Shown here: piece after piece, positions 13,053 through 22,376 of the stretch
Layout of the letters: each line of letters opens with the position of its first letter
Position numbering within the stretch: the stretch's first letter is position 1
NCBI GenBank assembly: GCA_016789885.1
Contig: JAEUPZ010000032.1
Location: 62,001 to 126,000, forward strand
Direction of reading: 5' to 3'
From: Chromatiales bacterium
Lineage (GTDB): Bacteria > Pseudomonadota > Gammaproteobacteria > Steroidobacterales > GCA-2729495
Length of the DNA stretch: 64,000 nucleotides
Notes under the pieces: model-generated
Databases searched by the model: none
What the model saw: only the letters and a program-made list of their open reading frames with translations
What the model was told of the DNA's origin: nothing
Translations under genes and position numbers: made by a program

Positions 13053-14225
13053 TCAGCCGGTGGCCTGCTGCTTGCGCTCCGTGCGGCTCTGGATCAGCGG
13101 TACCGTCTCGAGGACCCAGTTGCCGGTGCCCCGGCGACGTGGGCTCGGGATGGCGAAGGCCGCGTCCTTCATGTTGCGCCGCTGGAACTCGTCCCAGTCG
13201 ATGCGCCAGCCCTTGTCGTCGAACTTCGCGAGCCACTCGCGGTAGGCGACGACGGCCTTGTCGGCGGGCATCAGCACTTCCTTCGTGTTGCTGATCGGCG
13301 TGCGCGGCGGGTAGACGTCGAGGAGGATCTCGATGTCCTGCTGCGCGATGATCTTGTTGCGCGCGTGGATCGGACCGTCGTGCTTCGGCTCGAGCATGAA
13401 GTTGCGCATGTTCACGAAGAAGATCTTCGTCTTCGACTGGTCGACCGGCTGCTCGAAGAAGTACTGGCGGAACTTCTGGTTGTTGCCCACGTTGATCTCG
13501 GTGATCATCGTGTTCGGGCCGTGGGTGCCGCTGCCGGCGTAGAGGTCGCCGGCGGTCGTCTGGCTTTCCTTCCAGGTGTCGCCCTTCAGGCCCGGTGCGT
13601 TGAAGCGGTGCAGGAACCACATGCCCCAGCCCTGCGGGTAGTTCTCGACGTCGTATTCCCGGACCCGGTAGGTTTCGCGGTTGATGGCCTGGAAGCCGTG
13701 GGTCGGGTGCACGAACTCGTTGTGGGCCGGGTCGAGGCCGTTCTCGATGGAGCGCTCGTAGTAGTAGTCGACCTCGAGGACCAGCACCGAGTTGGCGCGC
13801 CACGTCGGGTCGTCGTACTCCTCGATGGCGAGCAGGGGCGGGCGCTCGCTCTCCGGCAGGTCGCCGAGGAAGGCGAAGACGATCCCGTACTTCTCCTGCA
13901 CCGGGTAGGCGTCGACCTTGGCGCGCGGCGGCGGCTTGGTGCCGTAGCCGATGGAGGGGATGTTCACGCACTCGCCGTCGCCGTTGAACTCCCAGCCGTG
14001 GTAGGGGCACACGACGCAGCCGTCGACGATGCGCGGGTTCTTGCCGAGTTCCCACGGGCCGCCGAGGGAGCCGCCGCGGTGGACGCAGGTGTCGCTCAGC
14101 ACGCGGGCATTGCCCTTGCTGTCGCGGAACGCCACCAGGTTGACCCCCAGCACCTTGATCTTCTCGGGCTTGTCGGGCCCGAGATCCTCGCTGCGGATGA
14201 TGGGGTACCAGAAGTTGATGTACAT
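13053..14225 (-). CDS. Rieske non-heme iron oxygenase, alpha-subunit type
   Basis: A 390-residue oxygenase. The Rieske [2Fe-2S] motif is C47-x-H49 (CVHRGG) and C73-xx-H76 (CPYHGW). The mononuclear iron site follows as [17 protein letters not shown], with D165-xx-H168-xxxx-H173. This is the architecture of single-component terminal oxygenases that hydroxylate or O-demethylate aromatic, steroid or alkaloid-type substrates; the substrate cannot be told from sequence. No reductase or ferredoxin gene is adjacent. The start at 14225 is fixed by the conserved MYINFWYPI beginning. It has its own terminator and is divergent from the cbb3 oxidase operon with about 175 bases between. Confidence 0.88.
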   Translation of the reverse strand: MYINFWYPIIRSEDLGPDKPEKIKVLGVNLVAFRDSKGNARVLSDTCVHRGGSLGGPWELGKNPRIVDGCVVCPYHGWEFNGDGECVNIPSIGYGTKPPPRAKVDAYPVQEKYGIVFAFLGDLPESERPPLLAIEEYDDPTWRANSVLVLEVDYYYERSIENGLDPAHNEFVHPTHGFQAINRETYRVREYDVENYPQGWGMWFLHRFNAPGLKGDTWKESQTTAGDLYAGSGTHGPNTMITEINVGNNQKFRQYFFEQPVDQSKTKIFFVNMRNFMLEPKHDGPIHARNKIIAQQDIEILLDVYPPRTPISNTKEVLMPADKAVVAYREWLAKFDDKGWRIDWDEFQRRNMKDAAFAIPSPRRRGTGNWVLETVPLIQSRTERKQQATG

Positions 14226-14305
14226 CGGTCGGGTCCTCTCGGGCGGTTGGTGTTGTGTCGCGTCAGTGTCCCCGCCGGCGCGCCCGGCGGAAGCCCGCAG
14301 AACTA

Positions 14306-14348
14306 CGTATACGGCGGCGGGGCCGTATATGGGGTTACCCGTATACCG
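14306..14348. promoter_or_regulatory. Three CGTATA-type repeats in divergent promoter region
   Basis: In the spacer between the Rieske oxygenase gene and ccoN, a GTATA element recurs three times at near-regular spacing: CGTATACG at 14306-14313, CCGTATATGG at 14323-14332 and CCGTATACCG at 14339-14348. The first is a perfect palindrome and the others are near ones. Such spacing looks like an operator array, but no FNR/Anr-type TTGAT-N4-ATCAA box was seen. The binding factor is unknown. Confidence 0.4.
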
Positions 14349-14401
14349 CGCTGCATGACAGCCCCTTAAGGTGCCGGCACCACCCGGTCCAGAGGCCTGC
14401 C

Positions 14402-15841
14402 ATGTCTGCTGCAACCGCCGTCGCTTCCCGCGACACCGTCTACAACGACCGCGTCGTCCGCCAGTTCGCCATCATGACGGTGGTCTGGGGCATCGTCGGC
14501 ATGCTGGTCGGCGTCATCATCGCGGCGCAGCTCCTGTGGCCGGCGCTCAACTTCGACCTGCCCTGGACCAGCTTCGGCCGCCTGCGGCCGCTGCACACCA
14601 ATGCCGTGATCTTCGCCTTCGGCGGGTCGGCGCTCTTCGCCTGCTCCTATTACATCGTCCAGCGGACCTGCCACGCCCGGCTCTTCAGCGACGGCCTCGC
14701 GGCATTCACGTTCTGGGGCTGGCAGCTGATCATCGTCGCGGCGGCCGTCACCCTGCCCCTGGGGCTGACCAGCGCCAAGGAGTACGCCGAGCTCGAGTGG
14801 CCCATCGACGTGGCCATCGCCGTGGTCTGGGTGGCCTACGGCATCGTGTTCTTCGGGACCCTGGCGAAGCGCAGGATCCAGCACATCTACGTGGCCAACT
14901 GGTTCTTCGCCGCCTACATCATCACGATCGCCGTGCTGCACATCGTCAACAGCGCCGCGGTCCCCGTCTCGGCCACCAAGTCGTACTCGCTGTATGCCGG
15001 CGTCGTCGACGCGATGGTGCAGTGGTGGTACGGCCACAACGCCGTAGGCTTCTTCCTGACGGCGGGCTTCCTCGGGATGATGTACTACTTCGTGCCGAAG
15101 CAGGCCGGGCGGCCCATCTACTCGTACCGCCTTTCCGTCGTGCACTTCTGGGCGCTGATCTCCATCTACATGTGGGCGGGCCCGCACCACCTGCACTACA
15201 CGAGCCTGCCCGACTGGGTGCAGTCGCTCGGCATGGTGTTCTCGCTGATGCTGATCGCGCCCTCCTGGGGCGGCATGATCAACGGCATCATGACGCTGTC
15301 GGGGGCGTGGGAGAAGCTGCGCAGCGACCCGATCCTGAAGTTCCTCATCGTGTCGCTGTCGTTCTACGGCATGTCGACCTTCGAGGGGCCGATGATGTCG
15401 ATCCGCACGGTCAACGCGCTGTCCCACTACACCGACTGGACCATCGGCCACGTCCACTCGGGTGCCCTTGGCTGGGTGGCGATGATCTCGGTGGGCTCGA
15501 TCTACGCGCTGGTCCCGCGGCTGTACGGCCGCACCGAGATGTACAGCGTGAAAATGATCGACCTGCACTTCTGGACGACCACCATCGGCATCGTGCTTTA
15601 CGTGGCCTCCATGTGGATCGCCGGCGTCATGCAGGGCCTCATGTGGCGGGCCACCAACGCCGATGGCACGCTGACCTACAGCTTCATCGAGTCGCTGGCG
15701 GCCACGTACCCGTACTACGCGATCCGGCTCCTCGGCGGCACCCTCGTCTTCGCCGGCATGCTGCTGATGGCCTGGAACGTCTGGCAGACGGTGCGCCAGC
15801 GTTCCGCCGAGATCGACGTGCCGATCCCGGCGCCGGCCTGA
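14402..15841 (+). CDS. ccoN: cbb3-type cytochrome c oxidase subunit I
   Basis: The 479-residue catalytic subunit of the high-affinity cbb3 oxidase in the inner membrane, reducing O2 to water with heme b, heme b3 and CuB. Twelve hydrophobic helices; heme and copper ligand regions include [53 protein letters not shown] and [20 protein letters not shown] 14402 starts the family N-terminus. ccoO, ccoQ and ccoP follow in order, so this is the head of the oxidase operon. Regulation by low oxygen is expected but the binding site is not evident. Confidence 0.97.
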   Translation: MSAATAVASRDTVYNDRVVRQFAIMTVVWGIVGMLVGVIIAAQLLWPALNFDLPWTSFGRLRPLHTNAVIFAFGGSALFACSYYIVQRTCHARLFSDGLAAFTFWGWQLIIVAAAVTLPLGLTSAKEYAELEWPIDVAIAVVWVAYGIVFFGTLAKRRIQHIYVANWFFAAYIITIAVLHIVNSAAVPVSATKSYSLYAGVVDAMVQWWYGHNAVGFFLTAGFLGMMYYFVPKQAGRPIYSYRLSVVHFWALISIYMWAGPHHLHYTSLPDWVQSLGMVFSLMLIAPSWGGMINGIMTLSGAWEKLRSDPILKFLIVSLSFYGMSTFEGPMMSIRTVNALSHYTDWTIGHVHSGALGWVAMISVGSIYALVPRLYGRTEMYSVKMIDLHFWTTTIGIVLYVASMWIAGVMQGLMWRATNADGTLTYSFIESLAATYPYYAIRLLGGTLVFAGMLLMAWNVWQTVRQRSAEIDVPIPAPA

Positions 15842-15893
15842 GCGGCGGCAGGCACGGGCCTCCAGGCAAGAGAACCAGGCAGGACAGGATCCA

Positions 15894-16508
15894 ATGGCAT
15901 TCAATCATGATCTGATCGAGCGGAAGGTCGGCCTCCTCGGCGTGCTGACCGCCCTCACCATCAGCGTCGCGGGCTTCGTGCAGATCGTGCCGCTCTACTT
16001 CGCGACCGAAACGACGGTGGCGGCGCCGGGCATCGAGCCCTACGGGCCGCTGCAGCTCGAGGGGCGCGACATCTACATCCGCGAGGGCTGCTACAACTGC
16101 CACTCGCAGATGATCCGGCCGCTGCAGTCGGAGACCGAGCGCTACGGCCACTATTCGCTGGCCGGCGAGTCGGTCTACGACCACCCGTTCCAGTTCGGCT
16201 CGAAGCGCACCGGTCCTGACCTGGCCCGGGTGGGCGGCCGCTACACCGACGAGTGGCACCGCCTGCACATGATCAACCCGCGCGACCTGGTGCCGGAGTC
16301 GAACATGCCTGGCTTCCCGTGGCTGGCCGACAGCCTGGTCGACCCCGCCGGTACGCCGGGCAAGATGGCGGCGCTGCGGGCCATCGGCGTGCCTTACACG
16401 GACGAGCAGATCGCCGGGGCGAGTGCCGCCGTCGAGGGCAGGACCGAGATGGAAGCGCTCATCGCCTACCTGCAGGGGCTGGGAACGGCCTCGCGGAACT
16501 GGAAGTAG
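15894..16508 (+). CDS. ccoO: cbb3-type cytochrome c oxidase subunit II (monoheme cytochrome c)
   Basis: A 204-residue subunit with an N-terminal membrane anchor ([25 protein letters not shown]) and one heme c motif CYNCH near residue 67, in the typical [20 protein letters not shown] context. The distal methionine probably lies in NMPGFPWL. It transfers electrons from CcoP to CcoN. An SD-like AGGACAGGA lies before the ATG, and the gene follows ccoN by about 50 bases. Confidence 0.97.
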   Translation: MAFNHDLIERKVGLLGVLTALTISVAGFVQIVPLYFATETTVAAPGIEPYGPLQLEGRDIYIREGCYNCHSQMIRPLQSETERYGHYSLAGESVYDHPFQFGSKRTGPDLARVGGRYTDEWHRLHMINPRDLVPESNMPGFPWLADSLVDPAGTPGKMAALRAIGVPYTDEQIAGASAAVEGRTEMEALIAYLQGLGTASRNWK

Positions 16509-16513
16509 CACGC

Positions 16514-16672
16514 ATGGGTGGACTCATGCAGGGACTGGGAACGCTCCTCGCGATGCTCGCCTTCATCGGCGTCGTCGCCTGGGCATACAGCCGCCGGCGC
16601 AAGACGGATTTCGATGCCGCCGCACGGTTGCCGCTGGAAGAAGACGACGGCACGCACCGGGGTAAGCCATGA
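16514..16672 (+). CDS. ccoQ: cbb3-type oxidase subunit CcoQ
   Basis: A 52-residue protein with a single transmembrane helix (GTLLAMLAFIGVVAWAYSRRRK) followed by an acidic tail (RLPLEEDDGTH). Size, single helix, charged tail and position between ccoO and ccoP identify it as CcoQ, which stabilises the cbb3 complex. The stop overlaps the start of ccoP by 4 bases (ATGA), so the two are translationally coupled. Confidence 0.9.
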   Translation: MGGLMQGLGTLLAMLAFIGVVAWAYSRRRKTDFDAAARLPLEEDDGTHRGKP

Positions 16673-17571
16673 GCACGGGAACCAGCTGGTTCATCATCAT
16701 CGTCACGCTGCTGAACATCGCCGGTTGCGTGTGGCTGCTGGTCGCCAACGGTCGCGCCGTGGATCCGGCGGGTACGGCCAAGGACACGGGGCACGTCTGG
16801 GACGGCGACCTCCAGGAGCTGAACAATCCGCTGCCGCGCTGGTGGTTCTGGCTGTTCATCATCTCCGTGATCTTCAGCCTTGCCTACCTCGTGCTGTACC
16901 CGGGGCTCGGCAGTTTCCGGGGCGTCCTCGGATGGAGCCAGTCCGGCCAGCACGCCGGCGAGGTGGCCCGCGCCAATGCGGCGCAGAAGGAGCGTTACGC
17001 CCGCTACGCTTCGCTGTCGCTGCCGGCGCTGGCCGCCGATCCCGAGGCCATGGGCACGGCCCGTACGCTGTACGCGAACTACTGCGCGGCGTGCCATGGC
17101 TCCGACGCCCGCGGCGGTGCGGGCTTCCCGAACCTGACCGACGCCAGCTGGCTGTACGGCGGCGACCCGGACACGGTCCTCGCGTCCATCGCCAACGGCC
17201 GCATGGGCGCCATGCCCGGCTGGGAGGCCGCCCTTGGCGGCGAGGCGGGCGTCGACGAGGTGACGGCCTACGTGCTGAGCCTGTCGGGCACTGCCGGGGA
17301 TCCGGGGAGGATCGCGGCCGGCGAGGCGAAGTATGCGACGTACTGCGTTGCCTGCCACGGGGTCGATGGCAGCGGCAACCCGGCCCTTGGCGCGCCGAAC
17401 CTCAAGGACGACGTGTGGCTCTATGGCGGTGACGCGGTAACGGTGCGCACCAGCATCGCGAAGGGCCGCCAGGGCCAGATGCCGGCCCATGAAGCCCTGC
17501 TGGGTACGGACCGGGTACGCCTGCTGGCGGCCTATGTGCTGAAGCTCTCGTCGGGCGATGGCAGTACCTGA
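16669..17571 (+). CDS. ccoP: cbb3-type cytochrome c oxidase subunit III (diheme cytochrome c)
   Basis: A 300-residue diheme cytochrome with two N-terminal transmembrane segments (FIIIVTLLNIAGCVWLLVA and WWFWLFIISVIFSLAYLVLY), the CcoP signature HVWDGDLQELNNPLPRWW, and two heme c motifs, CAACH (about 142) and CVACH (about 229). It takes electrons from soluble cytochromes for CcoO/CcoN. The two C-terminal cytochrome domains share DxxWLYGG repeats. It overlaps the next small gene by 14 bases. Confidence 0.97.
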   Translation: MSTGTSWFIIIVTLLNIAGCVWLLVANGRAVDPAGTAKDTGHVWDGDLQELNNPLPRWWFWLFIISVIFSLAYLVLYPGLGSFRGVLGWSQSGQHAGEVARANAAQKERYARYASLSLPALAADPEAMGTARTLYANYCAACHGSDARGGAGFPNLTDASWLYGGDPDTVLASIANGRMGAMPGWEAALGGEAGVDEVTAYVLSLSGTAGDPGRIAAGEAKYATYCVACHGVDGSGNPALGAPNLKDDVWLYGGDAVTVRTSIAKGRQGQMPAHEALLGTDRVRLLAAYVLKLSSGDGST

Positions 17572-17830
17572 GGCAGAGCCCGGGTACCTGCCGCCGTGGC
17601 CGCCCGGGCGCCGGGCCGTCGCGGCGATGGTCTGGTCGGCCTTCCTCGCCGCCTGCCTGGGGTCCTTGCTGGGCTTCGCCTGGCTGGACCCCGCCGACCT
17701 GCTGGAGGCCGGCTACGGGGCCGACTGGCTGACGCCCACGGCGATCTACACGCTGGGCTTTTTCCTGTTCTTCGCCGTGGGCTTTGCGGGGGCGTTCCTC
17801 GCCGTCTACCTGACCCGCCCGCCGGCCTGA
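17558..17830 (+). CDS. Small membrane protein in cbb3 cluster, unknown function
   Basis: A 90-residue protein with two hydrophobic helices (AVAAMVWSAFLAACLGSLLGFAW and YTLGFFLFFAVGFAGAFLAVYLT) joined by a short acidic loop. Its start overlaps ccoP by 14 bases and ccoG begins 4 bases after its stop, so it is embedded in the operon and translated with it. It is not CcoQ, CcoH or CcoS, which are all present separately. A role in oxidase assembly is inferred from position only. Confidence 0.75.
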   Translation: MAVPEAEPGYLPPWPPGRRAVAAMVWSAFLAACLGSLLGFAWLDPADLLEAGYGADWLTPTAIYTLGFFLFFAVGFAGAFLAVYLTRPPA

Positions 17831-17834
17831 GTCC

Positions 17835-19256
17835 ATGGCAAACGCGAGTCCCGATTCTGCGCCGCCCCCTGCCGGCACTTCGCTGTACGCGGCCCACGAG
17901 AAGATCTATCCGCGCGAGGTCTCGGGGACCTTCGCAAGGCTGCGCTACGCTGCGGTCTTCGTCCTGCTCGGCCTTTACTACGGCCTGCCGTGGCTCAACT
18001 GGGGCGGCCGGCAGGCGGTGCTCTTCGACCTGCCAGCCCGCAAGTTCCACATCTTCGGCCTCACGTTGTGGCCCCAGGATTTCCTCTTCCTGACGTGGCT
18101 GCTGATCCTGGCCGCGCTGTCGCTCTTCTTCTTCACGGCGCTCGCGGGCCGCATCTGGTGTGGCTACGCCTGTCCGCAGACGGTGTGGACCGAGGCCTTC
18201 CTCGCCATGGAGCGCCTCGCCGAGGGCAAGCGGGGCGAGCGGCTGAAGCTCGACCGCAGCCCCTGGACCGGACGGTGGATCGCCCGCAAGGCCCTGAAGC
18301 AGGTGATGTGGGTGGGCTTCGCGGCCTGGACGGGCCTCAGCTTCGTCGGCTTCTTCTCGCCGATCCGCGAACTGTGGGCGGGCATCTGGTCCCTGTCCCT
18401 CGGCGGCTGGGAGACGTTCTGGGTACTGTTCTACGGCTTCCTGACCTACCTCAACGCGGGCTTCCTGCGGGAGCAGGTCTGCAAGTACATGTGCCCGTAC
18501 GCGCGCTTCCAGAGCGCCATGTTCGACCACGACACGCTGATCGTGTCCTACGATCCCGTGCGGGGCGAGCCGCGGGGCGCCCGGGGCAAGGCCGTCGACT
18601 ACAAGGCCCAGGGCCTCGGTGACTGCACCGACTGCACGATCTGCGTGCAGGTGTGTCCCACGGGCATCGACATCCGCAAGGGGCTGCAGTACGAGTGCAT
18701 CGCCTGTGCCTCGTGCATCGATGCCTGTGACCAGGTCATGGACCGGATGGGTTATCCGCGCGGGCTCATCCGCTACACGTCTGAGCGTGGCCTCGCCGGC
18801 GGGCAGGCCCGCGTGCTGCGTCCGCGCATCGTGGTCTATGCGGCGCTGCTGACGCTGCTGCTGACGGTCGGCCTCGTCGGCCTTTGGCTGCGCCAGCCCA
18901 TCGGCCTCGACGTGATCCGCGACCGCAACGCGCCGTATCGCGTGCTGACGGGCGGGCTCGTCGAGAACGTCTACAGCCTGCGGATCCTCAACAAGGCCGA
19001 GGCGCCGCACCGCTTCACCGTGTCCGTCGAGCCTGCCGACGCCCTGCTGGTGGAGGTCGGCGACTCCCTCGATCTCAGGGCCGGCGAGGTGCGGGCGGTG
19101 CCGGCGCGGGTCCGCACCGTGTCTCCGGATGCCGTGGAGCGGCCCCGCGAGATCGTCTTCCGCATCGAGTCGGATGCGGGCAACGTGGCCACCGCCGAGG
19201 CGCGCTTCCTGGTCCCGGTCCGTGACGGCGACGACGATGACAACGACAGCGACTGA
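17835..19256 (+). CDS. ccoG: Cytochrome c oxidase accessory protein CcoG (FixG/RdxA)
   Basis: A 473-residue membrane-bound ferredoxin-like protein; family members reduce copper for cbb3 oxidase assembly. Early transmembrane helices, then CGYACPQTVWTE (polyferredoxin-type CxxxCP), a CKYMCPYARFQ motif, and two 4Fe-4S sites in CTDCTICVQVCPTGIDIRKG and CIACASCIDACDQVMD. A C-terminal immunoglobulin-like periplasmic domain (about 370-465) is typical of the IG-like CcoG domain. The last residues are rich in Asp (DDDDNDSD). It starts 4 bases after the preceding gene. Confidence 0.96.
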   Translation: MANASPDSAPPPAGTSLYAAHEKIYPREVSGTFARLRYAAVFVLLGLYYGLPWLNWGGRQAVLFDLPARKFHIFGLTLWPQDFLFLTWLLILAALSLFFFTALAGRIWCGYACPQTVWTEAFLAMERLAEGKRGERLKLDRSPWTGRWIARKALKQVMWVGFAAWTGLSFVGFFSPIRELWAGIWSLSLGGWETFWVLFYGFLTYLNAGFLREQVCKYMCPYARFQSAMFDHDTLIVSYDPVRGEPRGARGKAVDYKAQGLGDCTDCTICVQVCPTGIDIRKGLQYECIACASCIDACDQVMDRMGYPRGLIRYTSERGLAGGQARVLRPRIVVYAALLTLLLTVGLVGLWLRQPIGLDVIRDRNAPYRVLTGGLVENVYSLRILNKAEAPHRFTVSVEPADALLVEVGDSLDLRAGEVRAVPARVRTVSPDAVERPREIVFRIESDAGNVATAEARFLVPVRDGDDDDNDSD

Positions 19257-19281
19257 AGACGCTACGAGACAGGAGAGGCCG

Positions 19282-19458
19282 ATGTCGAAGACAAAGAGCA
19301 ATGCCTGGTACCGCCAGCCGGTCATGTGGATCGTGGTGCTGCTGCCCATCCTGTCGGTGATCGGCGGTGGCGCCATGGTCGTCCTGTCGGCGCTGAGCCC
19401 GGACCAGGAAGTGCACAGCGAGCGGCTGCGCGAGCTGCCCCCGGTCGACGCCCCGTGA
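19282..19458 (+). CDS. ccoH: Short CcoH/FixH-like membrane protein
   Basis: A 58-residue protein whose N-terminal part (NAWYRQPVMWIVVLLPILSVIGGGAMVV with following LSPD) matches the start of FixH/CcoH proteins, which support cbb3 assembly together with CcoI. Usual FixH proteins are about 150-170 residues with a soluble periplasmic domain; here the protein ends soon after the helix (LRELPPVDAP). It is either a natural short form or a truncated one; no downstream remnant of the missing domain was seen before ccoI, which starts 4 bases later. Confidence 0.65.
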   Translation: MSKTKSNAWYRQPVMWIVVLLPILSVIGGGAMVVLSALSPDQEVHSERLRELPPVDAP

Positions 19459-19462
19459 CGCC

Positions 19463-21574
19463 ATGACGGAGGTCTGCCTGCAGATCGGCGGCATGGGCTG
19501 TCCGGCCTGCGCGCTGGAGATCGAGCGCACGCTGCGCACGCTGCCGGGACTCGCCGGCGTGCGGGTGGACCCGGCCACGGCCGAGGCCCGCTTCTCCGTC
19601 ACCGATCCGCGGGCCGGCCTCGAGGCGGCCATGGCCGGCATCCGCCGCCTCGGCTACCGCGCGACGCCCGCCGGCAGTGCCGCCGCGGCGGCCGCCCGGG
19701 CCGCGGAACGGCGCACCGCGCTGAAGCGCCTGGCCGTCGGCGGCTTCGGCATGATGCAGGCGATGATGTTCGCCTTCGTGCTCTACGCGGCCGAGGACTA
19801 CCGCGTGGACCCGGCCATCGTCGCCTTCATGCGCTACATCAGCCTGGTGGTCACGGTGCCGGTCGTCTGGTACGCCGGCGCGCCGATCTTCGCCGCCGCC
19901 GCCAGCCAGCTGCGCACGGCCCGGCCGGGCATGGACGTGCCCGTGTCCTTCGGCATCGCCGTGGCCCTCGCCGCAAGCGTCGTCAACACCATCGACGGCA
20001 GCGGCCACGTCTACTTCGACGCGGTCACCATGTTCATCTTCTTCCTCGGCACGTCGCGCTTCGTCGAGATGACGTCGCGGCACCAGGTCAACACGGTCAC
20101 CGAGGCCATGGCCTGGTTGCTGCCGTCCCAGGCCCTGCGCATCGTCGACGGCCGCACCGAGGCGGTGCCGCCGGCACGGCTGCGCCCCGGCGACCTGCTG
20201 CTGGTGAACCGCGGCGACCTGGTGGCGGCCGACGGCACCATCGAGGCGGGGGAGTCGAGCTTCGAGGAATCGCTGCTGACCGGCGAGAGCCGCCCGGTGG
20301 TGCGGGGCCCCGGGGCGCCCGTCGCCGGCGGCAGCGTCAACCTCGGCGCCAGCGTGCGCGTGCGCGTGACCGCCACCGGCGAGGCAACGGCGCTCGCCGG
20401 CGTGCTGCGGCTGCTCGAGCGTTCCCGCCTGGCGCGTCCGCGGCTGCTGACGCTGGCCGATGGCGCCGCCCGGTGGTTCGCCGTCGCGCTGCTGGTGCTG
20501 GCGCTGGCGACGGCGGCCTTCTGGTGGTTCGCCGATGCCGGCCGGCTGCTGCCGGCGGTGATTGCGGTGCTGGTGGTGGCCTGTCCCTGCGCGCTGTCGC
20601 TGGCCGCGCCCACGGGCATGGCCGTGGCCAATGCCCGGCTCGCGCGCCTGGGCCTGCTGTCCGTGAGTGCCACGGCCGTCGAACAGCTCGCGCGCGTCGA
20701 TTACCTCGTCGTCGACAAGACCGGCACGCTGACGGCCGGCCGCCCCCAGGTCACCCAGCTCTCGGGGCCGCCGCACGCACTGGCGCTGGCGGCTGCCCTG
20801 GAGCGTCACTCGAGCCACCCGCTGGCCACGGCCTTCCGCGCCCACGAGGACCCGGCGGTCGAGGCCGCCGACGTGACCGAGACGCCGGGCGTCGGTCTCG
20901 CCGGCCGGGTCGTCCGCGCAGCCGGCCTGCCGGCGGGCGCCAGCCTGCGCCTGCAGGCCGTGCGTGGCAACCAGGTGGACGATCCCGACCTGCAGCTGCT
21001 CGCCGACGGTGAGGTGCTCGCCACGTTCCGCATCGAGGATCCGCTGCGCCCCGAGGCCGTCGCGGCCGTTGCGGCCCTGCGCAGCCTCGGCGTCGAGGTC
21101 GAGATCGCCAGCGGTGACCGGCCGGCGGTGGTCGGCGCCGTGGCCGCGGCCCTCGGCATCACCCGCTGGCAGGCGCGGCTGACCCCGGCCGACAAGGTGG
21201 CCCGGGTCGAGGCCCTGCAGGCGTCCGGGCGGTGCGTGCTGATGGTGGGCGACGGCATCAACGACGCGCCCGTGCTGGCGGCGGCCGATGCCTCCGTCGT
21301 CATGCGCTCGGGCAGTGCGCTGGCACAGACCTGCGGTGACCTGCTGATGCTGGACCAGGCCTGGGGTGCGCTGCCCGCGGCCATCGTCGTGACCCGGCAG
21401 GCCCGGCAGCGGCTGCGGGAGAACCTGCGCTGGTCCGTGGCCTACAACCTGGCCGCGGCGCCGCTGGCCGCCGCCGGGCTCGTCACGCCGTGGCTCGCGG
21501 CGCTCGGCATGTCGCTGTCGTCGGTGCTGGTGGTGCTGAACGCACGCCGGATCACGGCGGGGGGCGGGCCGTGA
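19463..21574 (+). CDS. ccoI: Copper-translocating P1B-type ATPase for cbb3 assembly
   Basis: A 703-residue heavy-metal ATPase that delivers copper for the oxidase centre. An N-terminal HMA domain has the metal-binding motif GMGCPACA; transmembrane CPC motif ACPCALSLAAPTGMAV; phosphorylation motif DKTGTLTAGRP; hinge GDGINDAP; actuator TGESRPV. It belongs to the FixI/CtpA group by operon context. The HMA domain is followed by an Ala-rich linker. Stop and next start overlap (GTGA), consistent with coupling to ccoS. Confidence 0.95.
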   Translation: MTEVCLQIGGMGCPACALEIERTLRTLPGLAGVRVDPATAEARFSVTDPRAGLEAAMAGIRRLGYRATPAGSAAAAAARAAERRTALKRLAVGGFGMMQAMMFAFVLYAAEDYRVDPAIVAFMRYISLVVTVPVVWYAGAPIFAAAASQLRTARPGMDVPVSFGIAVALAASVVNTIDGSGHVYFDAVTMFIFFLGTSRFVEMTSRHQVNTVTEAMAWLLPSQALRIVDGRTEAVPPARLRPGDLLLVNRGDLVAADGTIEAGESSFEESLLTGESRPVVRGPGAPVAGGSVNLGASVRVRVTATGEATALAGVLRLLERSRLARPRLLTLADGAARWFAVALLVLALATAAFWWFADAGRLLPAVIAVLVVACPCALSLAAPTGMAVANARLARLGLLSVSATAVEQLARVDYLVVDKTGTLTAGRPQVTQLSGPPHALALAAALERHSSHPLATAFRAHEDPAVEAADVTETPGVGLAGRVVRAAGLPAGASLRLQAVRGNQVDDPDLQLLADGEVLATFRIEDPLRPEAVAAVAALRSLGVEVEIASGDRPAVVGAVAAALGITRWQARLTPADKVARVEALQASGRCVLMVGDGINDAPVLAAADASVVMRSGSALAQTCGDLLMLDQAWGALPAAIVVTRQARQRLRENLRWSVAYNLAAAPLAAAGLVTPWLAALGMSLSSVLVVLNARRITAGGGP

Positions 21575-21777
21575 CCATCCTCTACATGCTGATCCCGCTC
21601 AGCCTCGTGCTGGTCGTGGGCGCCGTGTGGGCGTTCTTCTGGGCCGTGGACAGCGGCCAGTTCGACGACCTCGACGAGCCAGCGCACAGCGTGCTGGCCG
21701 AGGACGGCGTCGCGACGCGCGCGGCACCCGGCCCGGGGGAGGGCGATTCCGGCCCCGGTCAGGCGGCGGGGGACTGA
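21571..21777 (+). CDS. ccoS: cbb3-type oxidase assembly protein CcoS
   Basis: A 68-residue protein with one transmembrane helix (LYMLIPLSLVLVVGAVWAFFWAV) followed by DSGQFDDLDEPAHSVL, the CcoS signature. It starts with GTG, overlapping the ccoI stop by 4 bases. CcoS is needed for cofactor insertion into cbb3. Its C-terminal, Gly/Pro-rich tail overlaps the 3' end of the opposite-strand response regulator by 19 bases. Confidence 0.93.
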   Translation: MTILYMLIPLSLVLVVGAVWAFFWAVDSGQFDDLDEPAHSVLAEDGVATRAAPGPGEGDSGPGQAAGD

Positions 21778-22376
21778 AGCACCAGCGCGAGGCGCACGAG
21801 GTGGGCGACGGAGCGCGTGCCCATCTTCTCCATGACCCGCGAGCGGTGGATCTCGACGGTGCGCTCGGACAGCGCCAGGTCGATGGCGATGACCTTGTTG
21901 GCGCGGCCGTCGACGATCATGGCCATGACCTCGCGCTCGCGGGGCGTCAGCGTCGCGTAGCGGCGCTGGATGTCGTCGCGCTGGGCTGCGTCGGCGCGGG
22001 CCTCGGCGTCGGCTGCCAGGGCGCGGCGGACCCGCTCGAGCAGGTCCTCGTGGCGGAATGGCTTCTGCAGGAAGTCGAAGGCGCCGTTCTTCATGGCTTC
22101 GACGGCCAGCGGCACGTCGCCGTGGCCCGTCACGAAGATGACCGGGATGAGCGCGTGGCGTGCCGTGAGCTCCCGCTGCAGGGCCATGCCGTCCATGCCC
22201 GGCATGCGCACGTCGAGGACGAGGCAGCCCGGCTGGTCGGCCTGGTAGTGGGCCAGGAATTCCGCCGCCGACGGATGGGCCTCCGCCCGCAGTCCGCTGG
22301 ACTCGAGGAGGATCGTCAGGGAACTGCGTACGCCCTCGTCGTCGTCGACGATGAAGACCGTCCCGCCCGCCGTCAT
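21759..22376 (-). CDS. FixJ-family two-component response regulator
   Basis: A 205-residue regulator. Receiver domain 5-120 with acidic cluster DDDE near residue 11, phosphoacceptor D55 (CLVLDVRMPGMDG), conserved T (FVTGHGD) and K (LQKPF). A LuxR/FixJ-type HTH at about 138-195 (LTPREREVMAMIVDGRANKVIAIDLALSERTVEIHRSRVMEKM). FixJ-type regulators activate microaerobic and cbb3 genes in many proteobacteria. It is convergent with ccoS (19-base overlap) and is coupled to the kinase upstream by an ATGA overlap. Confidence 0.93.
   Translation of the reverse strand: MTAGGTVFIVDDDEGVRSSLTILLESSGLRAEAHPSAAEFLAHYQADQPGCLVLDVRMPGMDGMALQRELTARHALIPVIFVTGHGDVPLAVEAMKNGAFDFLQKPFRHEDLLERVRRALAADAEARADAAQRDDIQRRYATLTPREREVMAMIVDGRANKVIAIDLALSERTVEIHRSRVMEKMGTRSVAHLVRLALVLQSPAA

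Noticed and set aside
14366..15904. Minus frame opposite ccoN
   Set aside because: ccoN is certain on the plus strand; the antisense frame is His/Asp-rich filler.
17558..17830. First read as CcoQ
   Set aside because: A proper CcoQ lies between ccoO and ccoP at 16514-16672; this one has two helices and a different place.
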